64,000 bases of DNA from Lanius collurio (lineage: Eukaryota > Chordata > Aves > Passeriformes > Laniidae), in NCBI GenBank assembly GCA_020086605.1, contig JACBWW010000016.1, forward strand, positions 13,843,998 through 13,907,997. Direction: 5' to 3'. The notes beneath the pieces were generated by a model that worked only from the letters and a program-made list of their open reading frames with translations, was not told the origin of the DNA and did no database searches. A program made the position numbers and the translations under genes. Of the stretch, positions 27,162 through 39,340 are shown one piece after another; the stretch's first letter is position 1, and each line of letters opens with the position of its first letter.

Positions 27162-27615
27162 TGACAGGGAAAATGTGTGCTGGTGTCTTTACAAACAATT
27201 CTATGGGTTAAGATTTGGGTGCTAATGTCTTTGAAATGGGTCTTAATGTTTCCACTAACTTTGAGAACAGGCCTGTTACAGGGCCCGGACAGTTTGGCTG
27301 CTGAAACAGACAAGTGGGTCTGCACAAGCCTGAGTTTCTAAATTTTGGGGTAAAATGACAGGTTCAAGGGGGAAATTAGTGATAGGTGGTTTGGGAAGGC
27401 TGTACCTTCCTGGTACCTCAGCAGTGGGGAAAGGAAGAGGGCAGTTTGTGGCCCGGAGTTTGGGATAAAAGGAGGCTGCACCCTCCGAAATCCCAAGAGA
27501 GAAAACCCCGCGAGTGTGTGCCTGGGTGGACTCTCTCCCTTTATTTGAATAAACTTGCAGGAGTCCTCTGTCTCCTTTTTGGACACTGGCTTTTCATAGA
27601 GTGATTTCCTGTACA
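27162..27615 (+). mobile_element. Solitary LTR of an endogenous retrovirus
   Basis: The segment begins TGACAGG and ends CCTGTACA, near-inverted ends of the TG...CA type that retroviral integrases use. A four-base flank 'attt' is present on both sides (27158-27161 and 27616-27619), a possible target-site duplication. Inside, in promoter order, are a TATA-like 'ggataaaagg' (about 27463) and an AATAAA poly(A) signal (27548-27553) about 80 bp downstream, followed by a U5-like GT- and CT-rich end. The length of about 454 bp is usual for an LTR. No primer binding site, gag, pol or env remnant lies on either side, so this is a solo LTR left by recombination. An alternative start at 27274 (TGTTACAGG, a closer inverted match to the 3' end) would shorten it to 342 bp but leaves no target duplication. 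The wording resembles songbird ERV LTRs that I recall, but the family name was not checked. Confidence 0.65.
27548..27553 (+). promoter_or_regulatory. LTR polyadenylation signal AATAAA
   Basis: This canonical hexamer lies within the LTR, downstream of the TATA-like site, where it would mark the R region end. Confidence 0.55.
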
Positions 27616-28790
27616 ATTTTCTATATCAATATATTCTCTACCTAATTTTAAAAGTATTAACTATCTCACTCTGAAAGTCCCATGTTTCACCTCCTTTTCA
27701 AATTACACAGCCCAAACAGTACAATCTGCTCATCTGAAATGTACATGCTTAACTAGCTATTTGTAATAGCTAAACAAAACATTTCTGGGAATGTGCTGTT
27801 TAATATGTAGCAAATGCTTTTTTTTGCCATCTTCTATATCATTATGAGGATGTGTTTTTAGTTTAAATGACTAGACTTTACATTTTCACAGCCATCTGTG
27901 CTGGGAGTGACACAGGACCTATGTTAGTTCCCTATTAGAAAAAATCAAATTTCCTGAGTAATTAAGGATAGATTAAAAGGACTTCATTGGTCATTGTCCA
28001 ATTTGGCCTTTCTTATTTCTCTAAGGCATTATGTTCTAAAGTATACAGAACTGGGTTTTTTTTTTTCTTTTTTTCTTATTTTTTTCCTAAAGTCAGTCTA
28101 CAAATTCAGTCCCAACTTGCATTTTATTTGATGGATTTTCTGTACCTTGGGAAGAGCAGGATATCAGGACTGTTATACCCTCGTGTGATGGACAATGCCA
28201 AGATCTGAAAATCTCTCAATGATTGACAAGGATTGAACTTTTAAAGTTCCCAGACCTCCACTGAAAGATGACCTTTTTTGTCAGACTTTTATCTCAGGAT
28301 GGCAATTTTGGTGTGTGAGGCGTTCAGTAGTAAGAGAACAGCTGTGGTTAAAGAGCTGAGATAGTGCCCTTTTAAATGTATCGTGTCCGAAGACTAAGCA
28401 CACTGATACTTCTTTAGCCAAACCTCCTAAATTTATTCCATGTTCGCTGATTTTACCTCCCAATAAATATTGCACATATTTACAGATGACATGAAGTACA
28501 CACATACCTAGGAAAAGTTAATTAGTACCAATTGAACATTTCTTTCTTCTTTTGGGATTTATTTTTTCCATGTCATACATACAACCTGCAACAGGACTTC
28601 TTAACCATCACTGTAGTTTTTTATCCTGCTTGCTCCAAAACTTTGTAGATATTATGAGGATTAAATATTGATTCGTTTACTCCAGCTAAAGGAGACTATT
28701 CTGCAGCTCCTAACAGAGAATCTTTATTCCCTATATATTAATATTGTGTGCAACTTTATTTGATTTTTATGTCTTTCCTTTTCATTCCAG
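27616..28790. other. AT-rich non-coding stretch
   Basis: No gene or recognisable repeat was found. A T-rich run lies at about 28055-28086. Confidence 0.5.
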
Positions 28791-28906
28791 TTCAAACTCT
28801 GAAAAAACACTAATATAAAAGGAGTCTTGGAATGCAAAGAGCTTTGGCATGAGCTTCCCTCAGATGGCACAAACAGTCTTCTGGCTTCTATGAAATCTGC
28901 ATACAG
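28791..28906 (+). other. Candidate non-coding exon (116 nt, strong splice sites)
   Basis: The upstream flank gtctttccttttcattccag (28771-28790) is a textbook acceptor, and the segment ends ATACAG followed by GTAAGG, a near-consensus donor. All three forward frames contain stops (in the first codons for two of them), so it is not a coding exon. It would fit an exon of a long non-coding RNA or an untranslated exon of a gene on the plus strand. Among the segments I compared, both ends score best here. Chance remains possible. Confidence 0.3.
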
Positions 28907-29324
28907 GTAAGGAGGAAGGGCTACTTAAGATTAAAAAGCTTCCTTTATTATAATTATACCACAAAGCACTTTTCAGTATCTACAAGGCAGAAACAAGGTG
29001 TTTGATAGTGCATCTGCCCAACAGATGGATTCTTTCAATGAGTATGATAGAAATTACTCAGATATGTGAGAAATTTATGTAATCATTTTGAGGGATTCGT
29101 AAATTTCTGAGAGTACTGAGGGTGTAAAGTCATTGAGAACTGAGTAATTCTTGCTGCATAAACTTGTCAGTTGCCAGCCTGGGCAATTATTTAGGAAAAC
29201 TACCAGTGGCAGTTTTCAATGGACTTCCACCTCAGGAAGCTGGGAAAGCCAGGAGATTTAACACAGAAGAGATTAAGCCTTCTGTACTCATCAGTTTTCT
29301 ATATTCCTCCCTGAACATATGCTA
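28907..29324. other. Non-coding stretch
   Basis: No gene was recognised. The upstream part of the old CR1-like element may extend back into 29.16-29.32 kb but is too diverged to place. Confidence 0.4.
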
Positions 29325-29415
29325 TTGGTTACTGCTTAGGATAGAATATTCAGCAAGGTGGAACCTTTGGTCTGACACAGCGTGGTTCTTCCTACATTTT
29401 TATGTGCTTGATAAC
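29325..29415 (+). mobile_element. Ancient CR1-like LINE 3' tail
   Basis: The block 'ggtggaacctttggtctgac' (29357-29376), followed by a CAG...TGG...TTC...TTATG pattern, matches an old amniote repeat tail well known from turtle and crocodilian genomes. The preceding 'ggatagaatattcagc' also fits that consensus. Divergence is high, as expected of an element inserted before modern birds radiated. An open frame of about 93 codons crosses it (29164-29445) and ends within a few codons of it. This frame is incidental. The exact family name is uncertain. Confidence 0.6.
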
Positions 29416-30447
29416 AGCATGCTCTGTCACTGTCGAGCTACATAAAACTCCTCTGTGGATTTATGTTCATTTAAGAGAGAACTGGGGGGGGAAATTGAGG
29501 AAAAATCTTTCACTCTCGCTTGCTCTCTTTTCAGAACATAAGCTCCTGCTATGAAACAGTGAGGCAGGTTCTTCCTCAGAAGAGTTGTGTGCAGCCTCAT
29601 TTCAGCACAGCTTCCAGCAGCTGCACACTTGCTGGTTCCAAAAGTCAGCTTGGAGGGAGTAAAGCAGTGGCAGTGCTGCAGTCTGAGCGACAAAGATAAA
29701 TTAGCACACGCGGTGGTAACACTGGTATTTACCCAGTAATGTGAAATAATGTGGAAGCATGGTCACTCTAACAGGCATCTGATTGAGAAGGTAATTTAAA
29801 CATTGATCAAGGACACAGTTTAGTTAAGCTTAGCTGAATCATGTTAGCTTACTGATCCCATGTGTTTTCTGCCTTACAACAAAATCAAACCTATCAGCAG
29901 AATGCTGAATTTTGAACATTTTCAGACACCTCCCCACCCCATAATTATAGGCAGCCAATACCAGAGGCAGCTTTTACTTTAAAATAATGCTAACTATGAG
30001 AAGGAGTGAGTTGTTCTTTAAAAACCACAATAATTCTTGAATAATTAAACCTGGATTTGAAAATAACTAATTTAGAAAATACTTATCTAAATACTTCTAA
30101 TTTAATCTTTAATGCGAAGGCATTTTAGCCAATTGCTTTATTGCTTAATTTAAAGAAAATACTGGGAAACATTTTGTAAAAAAAAAAAGATCAGTTCTGT
30201 AAGTTAAAATATTCTGGTTTAGAATTACTACCAGAGAGCAGGAAAACACCATAAAGACCATGTGTCCATTTTAATGAGCTCAGATTTCCTATGTGGGAAT
30301 ACTGACAATGAACTGCTTGCAAACAATCTAAAGAATTATTTGCAGACATTATTTGGCAAATTCACTGAATAAATTATTCACTATGAATTATTCACCCAAC
30401 TCTATTACTTACCCTCATCAGACATTAAAGCCATCGAAACTTGAGCT
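29416..30447. other. Non-coding stretch
   Basis: No gene or recognisable repeat. 29.45-29.70 kb is slightly GC-richer and includes an eight-G run at about 29484. Confidence 0.45.
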
Positions 30448-30494
30448 TATTGTTAACCATTATAATTTTGAATTATAATTAATTTTTAACAATG
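30448..30494. repeat. Compound AT-rich inverted repeat
   Basis: An inner perfect stem, attataatt (30459-30467) with aattataat (30471-30479) around a three-base loop, is nested in an outer stem attgttaa (30449-30456) with ttaacaat (30486-30493). The two stems are separated by a small asymmetric internal loop. The sequence could extrude as a cruciform or fold as RNA. Confidence 0.6.
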
Positions 30495-33282
30495 TTGTCA
30501 AGAGACTGAAACATGACTGAAAAGTGCAAAACATTCCAAAGGTATCAATGACACAAATAATTCCCTCAATGAAAAACATGGCATTAAAATAGCCTGAAAA
30601 TAAATCACCACCAATGAGCAAGCAATATAATAATTTACTACTAAAACAATTAACATTTCATATGTTAATTCTTCTATTCTCTGTAGCCCAGATAACAATG
30701 AGTCACTGAGCTGGAGAAAGCTGCAAGCAAATCTAACTGGGCAACACAAGGGGAAAAAAATTCCTTTGGAGAATTACCTCCTATCTCTTTGTAGCTGTTG
30801 TTGGGCAATTTTTAAACCATTATTTGCCTCGTCGCGTAGTGCTACTGGGATTCATGCAACATAAATATTTCTCTGGGCCTTTTTTAAATAATAAAAAAAA
30901 AAGCAGAAAATGAAAGAGGTGATAGCCCCTACACCTGTTCACTGAGATCATCATACCTACAAGACAGGCATGAATGAAATGTTCATTTAAAATGCACTCC
31001 ACGGTCCTCTAACTATTCATAAATAAAACTGAATGTCTGTATGTTGTGTGTCTTTCCTTCCTTGCAACATCTTTCTGCAGGAGTTGTACCCAATCTTTAC
31101 TTTTCTCAGATTTTTTTTTTTCTTCTTTCAAATTGAAATACTAATAAATATTGCCATTTCCTAGCTGTAAGAGTGTTTGATGTAGAGTTTGGAGCCCATT
31201 AAAAACTTTTCTCTTTAGAGTGATGTCCTCACTATTATATTTTCAGTTGAGATAATCTTGTCATAGTAATTGCTGCTGTCATCATCAGTATTAAGGTTCA
31301 TTTTGAGTTCTTTTTGAGCCTACATGTTTGCTTAGTTCTTCTGGCAGCATGACTGATCAGGATATGTGAGATAGGAGCTTCAAGATTTCCAGTATTTGTG
31401 TGGTCACTCGAAATGGGGAGGCCAGCAAACACTTCACTCGTTGTCTAAAGAATCCTCAGAAACATAATTGTCATTGCATTTAATATTGCAACAAACTCCT
31501 GATTATGGTTACAGCCATTTAAGTTTTGCAGCATTTTACCAGCCATTTTTTCATAAGCAAGCACAGTGCATTTCATTCTGGCTGCTTGAACAGTTGTGAC
31601 ACACTGGTTTTAAACCACACCATCATCACTAAGCATTCTGCAAGATTAAAAAAAAATCATGAAATATTTAATTTTTACCCTTTATTCCTACTAGTATAGA
31701 AAGACAAAGCTATGAAGGTATTAGTGCATTTGGACCTAATTAACTTTAGAAAAAAACCCACTTCATATCCAAATATTCTTAAATAATTGGAATACTACTA
31801 CTACTCCACTTAGCTAAGACAGGAATATCTAAGGATATCAACGTGGTTTTGAAGCTTTCTGATTTTTAATAGACAAGAAGGTATCAATAAGTATTACAGC
31901 TTCCATGAATACATAGCAAGATATTAATAAAATATCAGTCATGAAAATCTGACTTGTTCATAATTAATTAGAATATATCTGATACTTTTCTTAGCTAGAA
32001 ACCATATTTAAAATAAATGACCTGTCAAGTAGTATTTTGAATACAAACTGAAAGCTAAAATAATTCTAATATGGGCAAAACTTTTTATTCCTATGAAGTA
32101 GTATGACAGTATAAATGTGAAAGATATCATCTGCCACTATGATAACATTGGGTTTTTGGGGGGAAAAGGAGGAAGGACTATGCTAAGTAGATAACTGCAT
32201 CTTAAAAGTTCATGGCTGTGCATGTTGCTTGAATGCAGTGGCAAAGTAATTTAGTTCCACTTGTGATCTTGCAATAATTTCTGTCAATCAGGATGGCATT
32301 AATAAAAAACCTCAATCTAAACAGAAGTGCTGTGCAGCGTGTATAATGTATACACTCATTGAAAGAGGCTGAAAAGATTGCAGTCACACAATTAGGGTAA
32401 CATTTGACAGCTTTAATCACTTTGAATCTCTTCACATCACTTTTAAATGTCAAAACCACCTCCAGAGATCTCATCAGAACAAAGCATTACTTAAATTGCA
32501 AATGAAACTATCCAAATTCAGCACACTATTATTAAAAATATTAAAAATGCCCCACATTATTTTATGAAAAACATTCATAAAACATTCTATGATGCAACTT
32601 TGAAATGAGCAAAACAGGAAACAACTATGGCTCATTAAAAAAGGTATTAATGCTAAATTTACTCTCCATTAGTATGTCATGAGATTTTTCACACTGTGCC
32701 ATGCTGTCTTCCCCAAGCAACTAGGATTACTTTTTTTATATTGAAGAAAAAAAAATAGGAGTATTTAATCTATGATATCTTTGTAATTTGGTGAGGAAAT
32801 GTATATAGATAGACAGGCAAACCTGTAAACATTTTTTGTACTGATATCATACAGCAACAGGCTGCTTATCCTGTTCATTTATAGGTTTTTGGTCCTTTTT
32901 TGCACAACAGTTGTAGCTGCTCCCTCCACAGCCTATTGCCATGTATTGTGTGCCTGTACACAAATTATGCAGCAATATATCCTTAGGTTTTAAATATATC
33001 TTATCCTTTAATTAATTTTTTTTTCTCTGTGTTCGCTGAACCATACTTTTGAAGAATTTAAAAATGCAACAATATGAAATCTATTACTAAATTATTATTT
33101 TTGTCTATAAAATTCCAATTATCCAGTTATTTGCTATGACATTAATATTTTTAAATTGTTAAGTTTTTCCTCATCTATACCAACATCCAAACTGAAAGAA
33201 AAATAAGCAGAAAAAAAATCTCTTCTCAATATTTTTTTTTAGCTATTACTCAGCTGATATTCCTGTAGTGAAGCTAACAGCA
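30495..33282. other. AT-rich non-coding stretch
   Basis: No gene or recognisable repeat was found. Confidence 0.5.
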
Positions 33283-33360
33283 CTTTACACACATCATTGT
33301 ACTTTTTGATAGCCTTTCAGACTGGTAAGAAAACCATCTACTAGAAAGTTGAGGTCCTAA
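33283..33360 (-). mobile_element. Possible ancient MIR-type SINE remnant
   Basis: Read in minus orientation, the segment follows a diverged MIR pattern: 'agcactttacacacatcatt' corresponds to the MIR end region, and 'aaagttgagg' to the block before the core. The match is patchy, so this is weaker than the two plus-strand copies at 34.5 and 39.2 kb. Confidence 0.4.
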
Positions 33361-34493
33361 TAACAAACCTACAGGTGGATATTTCTTGCCATCCTTTGAA
33401 ATTCTCTCAGATGATCTCAGGTTGTGTGCCCAAGTAAAGCAATAGCTCCACCTTTATTTTTTTTAATCCAGTTTCACGATTTCCTAGTTTTTGAAGACAT
33501 CAAGAAAATATAGTCCGACAGTGTCTAACTTGATATAAGTGGAAATTGTATTATCTCATCATTTTCAAAAATCAAGGCTTCTAAAGAGAAACAAAAGTAC
33601 TGCATAGCTGACAAACATTAGACACCAACATTTAAAAATGATCCTAAGTATGTGTTTTAGTTTTATTATTCATAGTATTTGATTTAAAAGCCAGCTTTGC
33701 TGGAGTGCTGTATTTGATTTAATTAGCAACTAATCAATGTTCAGTGTGAAGAGTGAAAAGAGGGGACTGAACAGGAAAAAACGTTGCTCCTGTTGAGAGC
33801 TATAGGAGTCATTTGCTATTGAAAAACATGTATAAACTGCTCATCTCCCTGACTCAAAACCATTGCCACAATCAGTAAATTTTAAGCAGTATCTAGTTTG
33901 GAAAGGATGCAGCTGATGACTAACACAGGGACTCGTAGCCAGGAGAGACCACCCACAGCCTGCCTGCTAACAGGTCACTGGGTTGCTGTGTCCCCTCAGT
34001 GTGGCTCAGGGCAGGGCACCCACTCAGCAACACCCAGCATGGGCAACTTTCAACAATTCTACACTGTGGGGAACACCTTGCAGAAGCCACATGATAAGAT
34101 TACCAAATGGCTTACTCCTCGCTCCCTTTGTCCTTGAGTTTACTTCCTCCAATCATGGGGCAAACGTGGAGCATGGTACAAAGGAAAGGTTGCTGCCTAA
34201 GTGTCAGGGTTCCCACTTTGTGCACTAAGTAGCCATAAGCTTTCATATTTCTAGGTTTAAGCACACTTTTTGCCTTTATAGATCTTGTGCAATCACATTA
34301 CCTGATTTTTCTAACAGGCTTTATACCTTAAGAAAATTGCAACTATTTTGTGACCTGCCCTCCTGCCCTGCTACTGTGACACTCAGCAAAATTTTAGTGT
34401 TGTTGACTTCCCTGGAAATTCACGCATTATGTATGGGGTTAATTCTAGACAGCAATACAAAAAATAAGTTATGTTTCTTGTTCTGCTCTTTTC
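33361..34493. other. Non-coding stretch with small GC-richer island
   Basis: 33930-34110 is GC-richer and has two overlapping open frames without recognisable domains. No splice context was found. Confidence 0.4.
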
Positions 34494-34592
34494 TTGTGTG
34501 GCCTTGTATGAGTCGTTTTACCTCAGAGGACCTCACTTTTTTTCATGCATAAAATGTTCAGGGAATATTAACAATTCTCATTTCATTGTTCC
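34494..34592 (+). mobile_element. MIR-type SINE remnant
   Basis: The order 'tgtgtggccttg', 'agtcgttttacctc', 'cctca', 'catgcataaaatg' follows the MIR consensus (TGTGTGACCTTGGG, AGTCACTTAACCTC, CCTCAGTTTC, CATCTGTAAAATG), with the expected spacing and considerable decay. MIR-type elements are tRNA-derived SINEs old enough to be shared by amniotes. Confidence 0.6.
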
Positions 34593-35029
34593 TCAAATCC
34601 CTTAAATCAAAAGAATTAAATTGCAAGATACTTCTCCAATTATCAGCTATCTGGTGCTGACCAGAAGGGTTCTTTATTCTGTTTGGGCATTTGTAGATCT
34701 GAGCTGTGGCACCCATTCAAACTGCAATCTGGTTGTTTACTTACTGTATCTCATAGTGTCACATACAGTAGCATGTTTGAAAAAACCACTGAGGCGACTG
34801 GAACGTCCTCCCACAGGGCCAAACGCTCTAATGTGAACATATATTATTCACTAGTTGTTGGCAAGGGAAGGCAATTACAGCAGAAAAAACAGAAATGCTG
34901 CAGCAGGGGCAGCATTCAGTGTGTTGTACAGAAAAACAGAGGAGTACTGAAAGTCAGGAATCGGATAAACTTATCATCTGTTACTATCTCAGTATTGACC
35001 AAAGGCCAAGCAAGTTTCAAGGCCTTATT
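34593..35029. other. Non-coding stretch
   Basis: Overlapping open frames of 71-123 codons occur on the plus strand but show no domain, no splice support and no codon pattern suggesting selection. Confidence 0.4.
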
Positions 35030-35105
35030 AAAGCTGATCTGTACACACAGTTAGTAGAAAGACAATACCTGATTTTAAGAGCTTACAATCTAATCAAAGG
35101 CTTAT
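35030..35105 (-). mobile_element. Ancient amniote MIR/L2-type repeat, minus orientation
   Basis: The string 'ctgtacacacagttagtag', then 'aaagacaatacctg' and 'aagagcttacaatctaatc', matches an old repeat common in turtles and crocodilians (there CTGTACAAACACATAGTAAG, AGACAGTCCCTGCCCC, AAGAGCTTACAATCTAA). That repeat continues into a MIR-like core. The core part is not clearly preserved here after about 35105. Confidence 0.6.
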
Positions 35106-38100
35106 TATGAGAAAGTCTTTCAGCAGGAAGATGCAAAACCACAAATGGATATGTAGGGGCAAATAGAGACAGCTTGTCTGCTCAATTAGATGTTGATTCA
35201 ACATCCTCAAAACAGCCCTGAGTGAGACAAACAATGCTGGCATGGGGCCACGCTTGCTTGTGGCCTAGGAAAAGACCAGAATAGTGAAACACAATTTCTG
35301 AAAATGAGGTCAAAAGAGAATTTGTTGTAAGAGCAAAGCAAGTGGTCAGTGGTTTTGGCCGACTGTTTTAAATGTGAAATATTATCAAAGATCCAGTAAG
35401 CAGGTTGCTTGCTGGTACAGTGGTGTTAGAGAGGGATGATTTCCTTTGTTGAGGATGACTGTGTCCTCAATTTAGCTAAATGACAGATTTGGAATCTACT
35501 GTAAAAGAGACTCTGACTTTCTTAATATTATACCTATGTAGTTTAGTTTCACAAATAGACTACTTTAACCTTGAGCAACAGCTTGTCAGATTTATTCCAT
35601 GATAAATATTTCTGATCTGCATTGCAGAAACTTCTGATCAGTACCTGAAGCAGTGAAAATAAAAAACATTATAGATTTTAAAAAATCTTGGAAAACATAA
35701 CTGTTACCAGTTTTTGGAGAATATTCTTTTCTTCTTGCTAATGAAACTGCAATGAAAAAAAATTCTGATTTAAATGAATTTGTTTGAATGTTAATTGGCA
35801 GGAGGTTGACATGATAATGAAAAACGTGAAAATTCAACTGGCTACTTGGTGAAATATCAAGAATTTCTAATTATGCTAAGTAAAATACATATTTTGCAAC
35901 TCACTTTTAAAAAAGGTAAAGGTTTTTTTCAAACATTTACTTGGTTACTGACATATTTATCAAAGCCACTCAAACATGTCTTTCCCACTCTTTTGTGAAT
36001 GCTAAATGCCTAATGCTCTACTGAATGGCATCAGATATTTTCTTCTTCTGCTAGCATAGTATTTTAAACATTTCTGTGTATATATACAAAAATTAAGCTT
36101 TTTGCTAGTCAATTATAATTCAGAACTCATCTAAGGACTGAAAAAGACAAAATTATTAGTAAAATAACTGGGCATGCCCAAGGCTGATGTCCTGGTGAGG
36201 AGGGAATTATTTTAATAAGTGTGAGAAAGAGGTTTAAGAATCTAGCTTTCCCACTGGGAAAAGAACTGAGCACAGTATGAATCAAAGTTCTAAAGTAAAC
36301 TAAGCAAGATAGACTGTTACACCATTTAGCAGGCCAGCTCTTTAAGTTATATTATCCAAGCTTTCAGAATGTAAAGGACCTTTCTTCAGGGATGAATTAT
36401 GGATATCATGTTAAATTTATAACCCACTTCCATTACAAAGACCTATTTTAGCCTCTTGTCTAATTATGATTTAGAAAATTGGTTTGGCCTGAAAATTGTC
36501 TGATTTACTCTAAAGGCAAAGGAGAATGTTTCCACAGAGTGTAAAGATAATTTATGGCATAGTTTTTCAGGCAGAGGTCATTCAATTATTTCTCTGATTT
36601 AATTTTTTTTCTTTTGTCTAACATTTCTTTGGCTCCACCTAGGTCAAGAACAGCTTACTGTTATCTCTTCAAGTACACTTTCTTTTCATCTTTTTTGTTC
36701 TTGAAGTGGGGGGTGTTGGGTTATTTAGACTGGAAACAATTGAATTCTTATGAAACATAGTTCATAAGGTGATGATAAACATTCATCATAATTTTTTGTA
36801 ACCTGTTGTTTTCTTTCACAATTCCACCTATCAGGGGTAAAAAGCTCTAGGGAGAGGAGTTAGACTGAGGCTTCTGTAAAGGACAGTGTATACATGTATG
36901 TTTTTCTGCTATCTTACTGGAAATCAGGGGGACATATGAGCCAAAAATTATCTTAGTACATATGCATTATGTGATTACAGACACCTGCATATTTATAGCT
37001 TTGGTCAATTTAGTCACATTTTAAAGCTGCAGTAGACGCAACTCTTCTGACAAATTTGTGATATAGTTATTTTAATGTGAGAAAACTAAACTCAGTCCTG
37101 TCTGAGGACACTGGAGCTGTGGTCAGGAGCAGCCAAAAATATGTGGGAGGCTTTTCAGTGCCTGCTGTTGAATGAGTTCCTCATTTGGGGGATGTTTTTT
37201 TTTCATCCAATCAAAAAAAGAAACACAACCAGCAGAAGAATGAGATGTTCGCCAGCAGAGGAGGGAACGCTCAGACATAGAAGGGAGGCTAAGTTAAAAT
37301 TGCTACTTTAGTAAATTGTAAATAAAAAATTGATGTATATTATAAATCTAGAAACAATATACTTTTTTTTCAAGCTCAGTGGCCTAATAGGATTAAAATC
37401 TCATTAATTATATATAAATATTACATTACTTGAGAGATGGAACAAATTCTGCAATTATAATGGAAAGAAACACCTTATGATACCATTGAAAGTAGATCAA
37501 AAAAAGTTTAAGAATTTTTTTCTTGTTTGTTTGGGGATTTTTTTTCCCAATCATGTCCAGAATAAAAGGGCAACATCCACTATGAAAATTTTGGGAGTAG
37601 CCAGATTCTTTTTGATTGACAATAGTAAAATCATATGGATGACACTTTCTCAGATGTATGTATTAGAATTTTAATTTTCATACCATAAAATGAAATACCT
37701 TATAGAGTTGGAGGGGCACACTAGTTTTATACACTTAATACAAGAATTTGGAGCAAATTCTAATATATAAAGTTGACCTTGTTTAGGTGTTTCCTACACC
37801 TGTCCTAATGTCTTACTCCAAATATCCAGCATGAGTTTCTTCCCTATTTCCAAGTCTTCCAAATTTGTACACCATCTTAATGACTTCACCAACCACAAGC
37901 AAAATCCATCATAGTCTGGACCCTCAAAAATCCACTGACAAAGCCGAGACAAATATTGTCAGGGAGGCTCCCACAGAGAAAACCAGACTCTCTTAAAAGT
38001 TAAATTACAAGTTGAAGACAACCATAAACTAATCAAAATGTAATAAGAAAATAATTTCACTCTGGTCTCTGTTTGTCAATGCAGTTAATCCAAGCTTGAT

Positions 38101-39214
38101 TCAATAATTCTAGTTTTTGTTTCTTATGAATTGCCCTTGTCAACGTCCTCAAATTATTATTTGAAGATATTTGTTGGATGAATGTTGACAGAATTACAAA
38201 AAATAAGTTTAAAAAAAAAAAGTGAAAAGTAAAGGTCTCTAAAGCTCTGAAACATACTCTACATAGCAAACCAAAATGAAAGGTGAAGAGCAGTCTTCCT
38301 ATATATGTGAAGCCATACAATTTAACACTTATTTATACAAAGATGTTCACGATGTCCGGTAGTAAGTGAATTTACAGTATAATCTTTTTAAGATACTCCC
38401 ATTAAAAATCTCACATCAAATTTCTGCTTGCAACCTCTTAGTCTGCTGTGCCTTTGACTGATATATTATAACATAAAAGCATAAAAAACCCTCATAAAAA
38501 TTGCTCAGAGTGTCCGTAATAGGATGCAGTGAACGAAAGTTGAAACCTGCATTTACATCTTTCCCATGTTTCCCCCTAGAAGCCTATCCTTTCAACATTC
38601 CTCACTAAAGGAATTTCTTTTCAGCAATCATTGCCATTATTCATACAGCTGCTAACTGGCAAATCATAAATGTTGGATACAAGTGAGTTTATTCAAGGTG
38701 TAAGTGAGGCTGAACTTGGAGAAGAGGGATCACAGATTGAATTCATACATTATAAATATTATAAATAATAAAAGAATATTTACAGGAAAAATTGCCAAAA
38801 TAAATTAGAATTAAAAGCAAACTCAGCCATGTCCTGCAGAGTAAGAATTTTTAATTATTATTTTTCTCTTGGTTTCCTTGCCCGTGGTCTCTCTGTGATA
38901 GACATGATAAAAGTTTCTTCTAAAATGTAAAGTGTGAATGCTAAACACTTTGTAGACTAAAAAGGACTGCTACAGCTCCCTTTTGCAGCACAGCTGCCAT
39001 CCCTTCTCTCTAGTTCTTTCTTCCTTTTCTCTTAACCCTGTGCAGCATTACTTAGTATAGGGTCTGCCAAACAGGAGGTGAGAGATGATGGACCCCCTGA
39101 GGAATGAGAAAATGGAGAGGTTGACTGCACACATTGCACATGAATAGCAGGAGGAGATGCTATTCTACTCTGGTTACTTTCTGCCATCTAAAGGTATCCT
39201 CTAAAGTAACTTAG
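35106..39214. other. AT-rich non-coding stretch
   Basis: No gene or recognisable repeat was found apart from the small stem-loop at 35246-35265. Confidence 0.5.
35246..35265. repeat. GC-rich stem-loop
   Basis: The arms GGCCAC and GTGGCC pair perfectly around an eight-base loop. It is short and is followed by no T-run, so it is not a terminator. Confidence 0.5.
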
Positions 39215-39340
39215 CATTACATAGTGCTTTGAGCAATGAACTGTGAGCCAGGAAACCTGGGTTCTATCCCTCACTGCATAATTTTGAATAAATCAGTTGC
39301 CTGGACTCAGTTTCTCAATCTGTAAAACACTCACTATGAC
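39215..39340 (+). mobile_element. MIR-type SINE
   Basis: This is the best MIR match in the window. In order it has 'tagtgctttgagcaatgaac' (tRNA-like head), 'gagccaggaaacctgggttc' (the classic MIR block), 'aatcagttgcctgg', then 'ctcagtttctcaatctgtaa' (the CTCAGTTTCCTCATCTGTAAAA block). The spacing is near consensus. It is inactive and old. Confidence 0.75.

Noticed and set aside
27274..27615. Shorter LTR boundary starting TGTTACAGG
   Set aside because: Its end match is slightly closer, but no flanking duplication supports it. The longer version has 'attt' on both sides, so the shorter is kept only as an alternative.
29164..29445. Open frame of about 93 codons on the plus strand
   Set aside because: It overlaps the old CR1-like tail and has no domain or splice support.
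30413..30516. Minus-strand splice-like pair (AGG|GTAAGT with an upstream ttttgcacttttcag)
   Set aside because: The enclosed 104 bases are mostly an AT-rich inverted repeat. The pair is probably chance.
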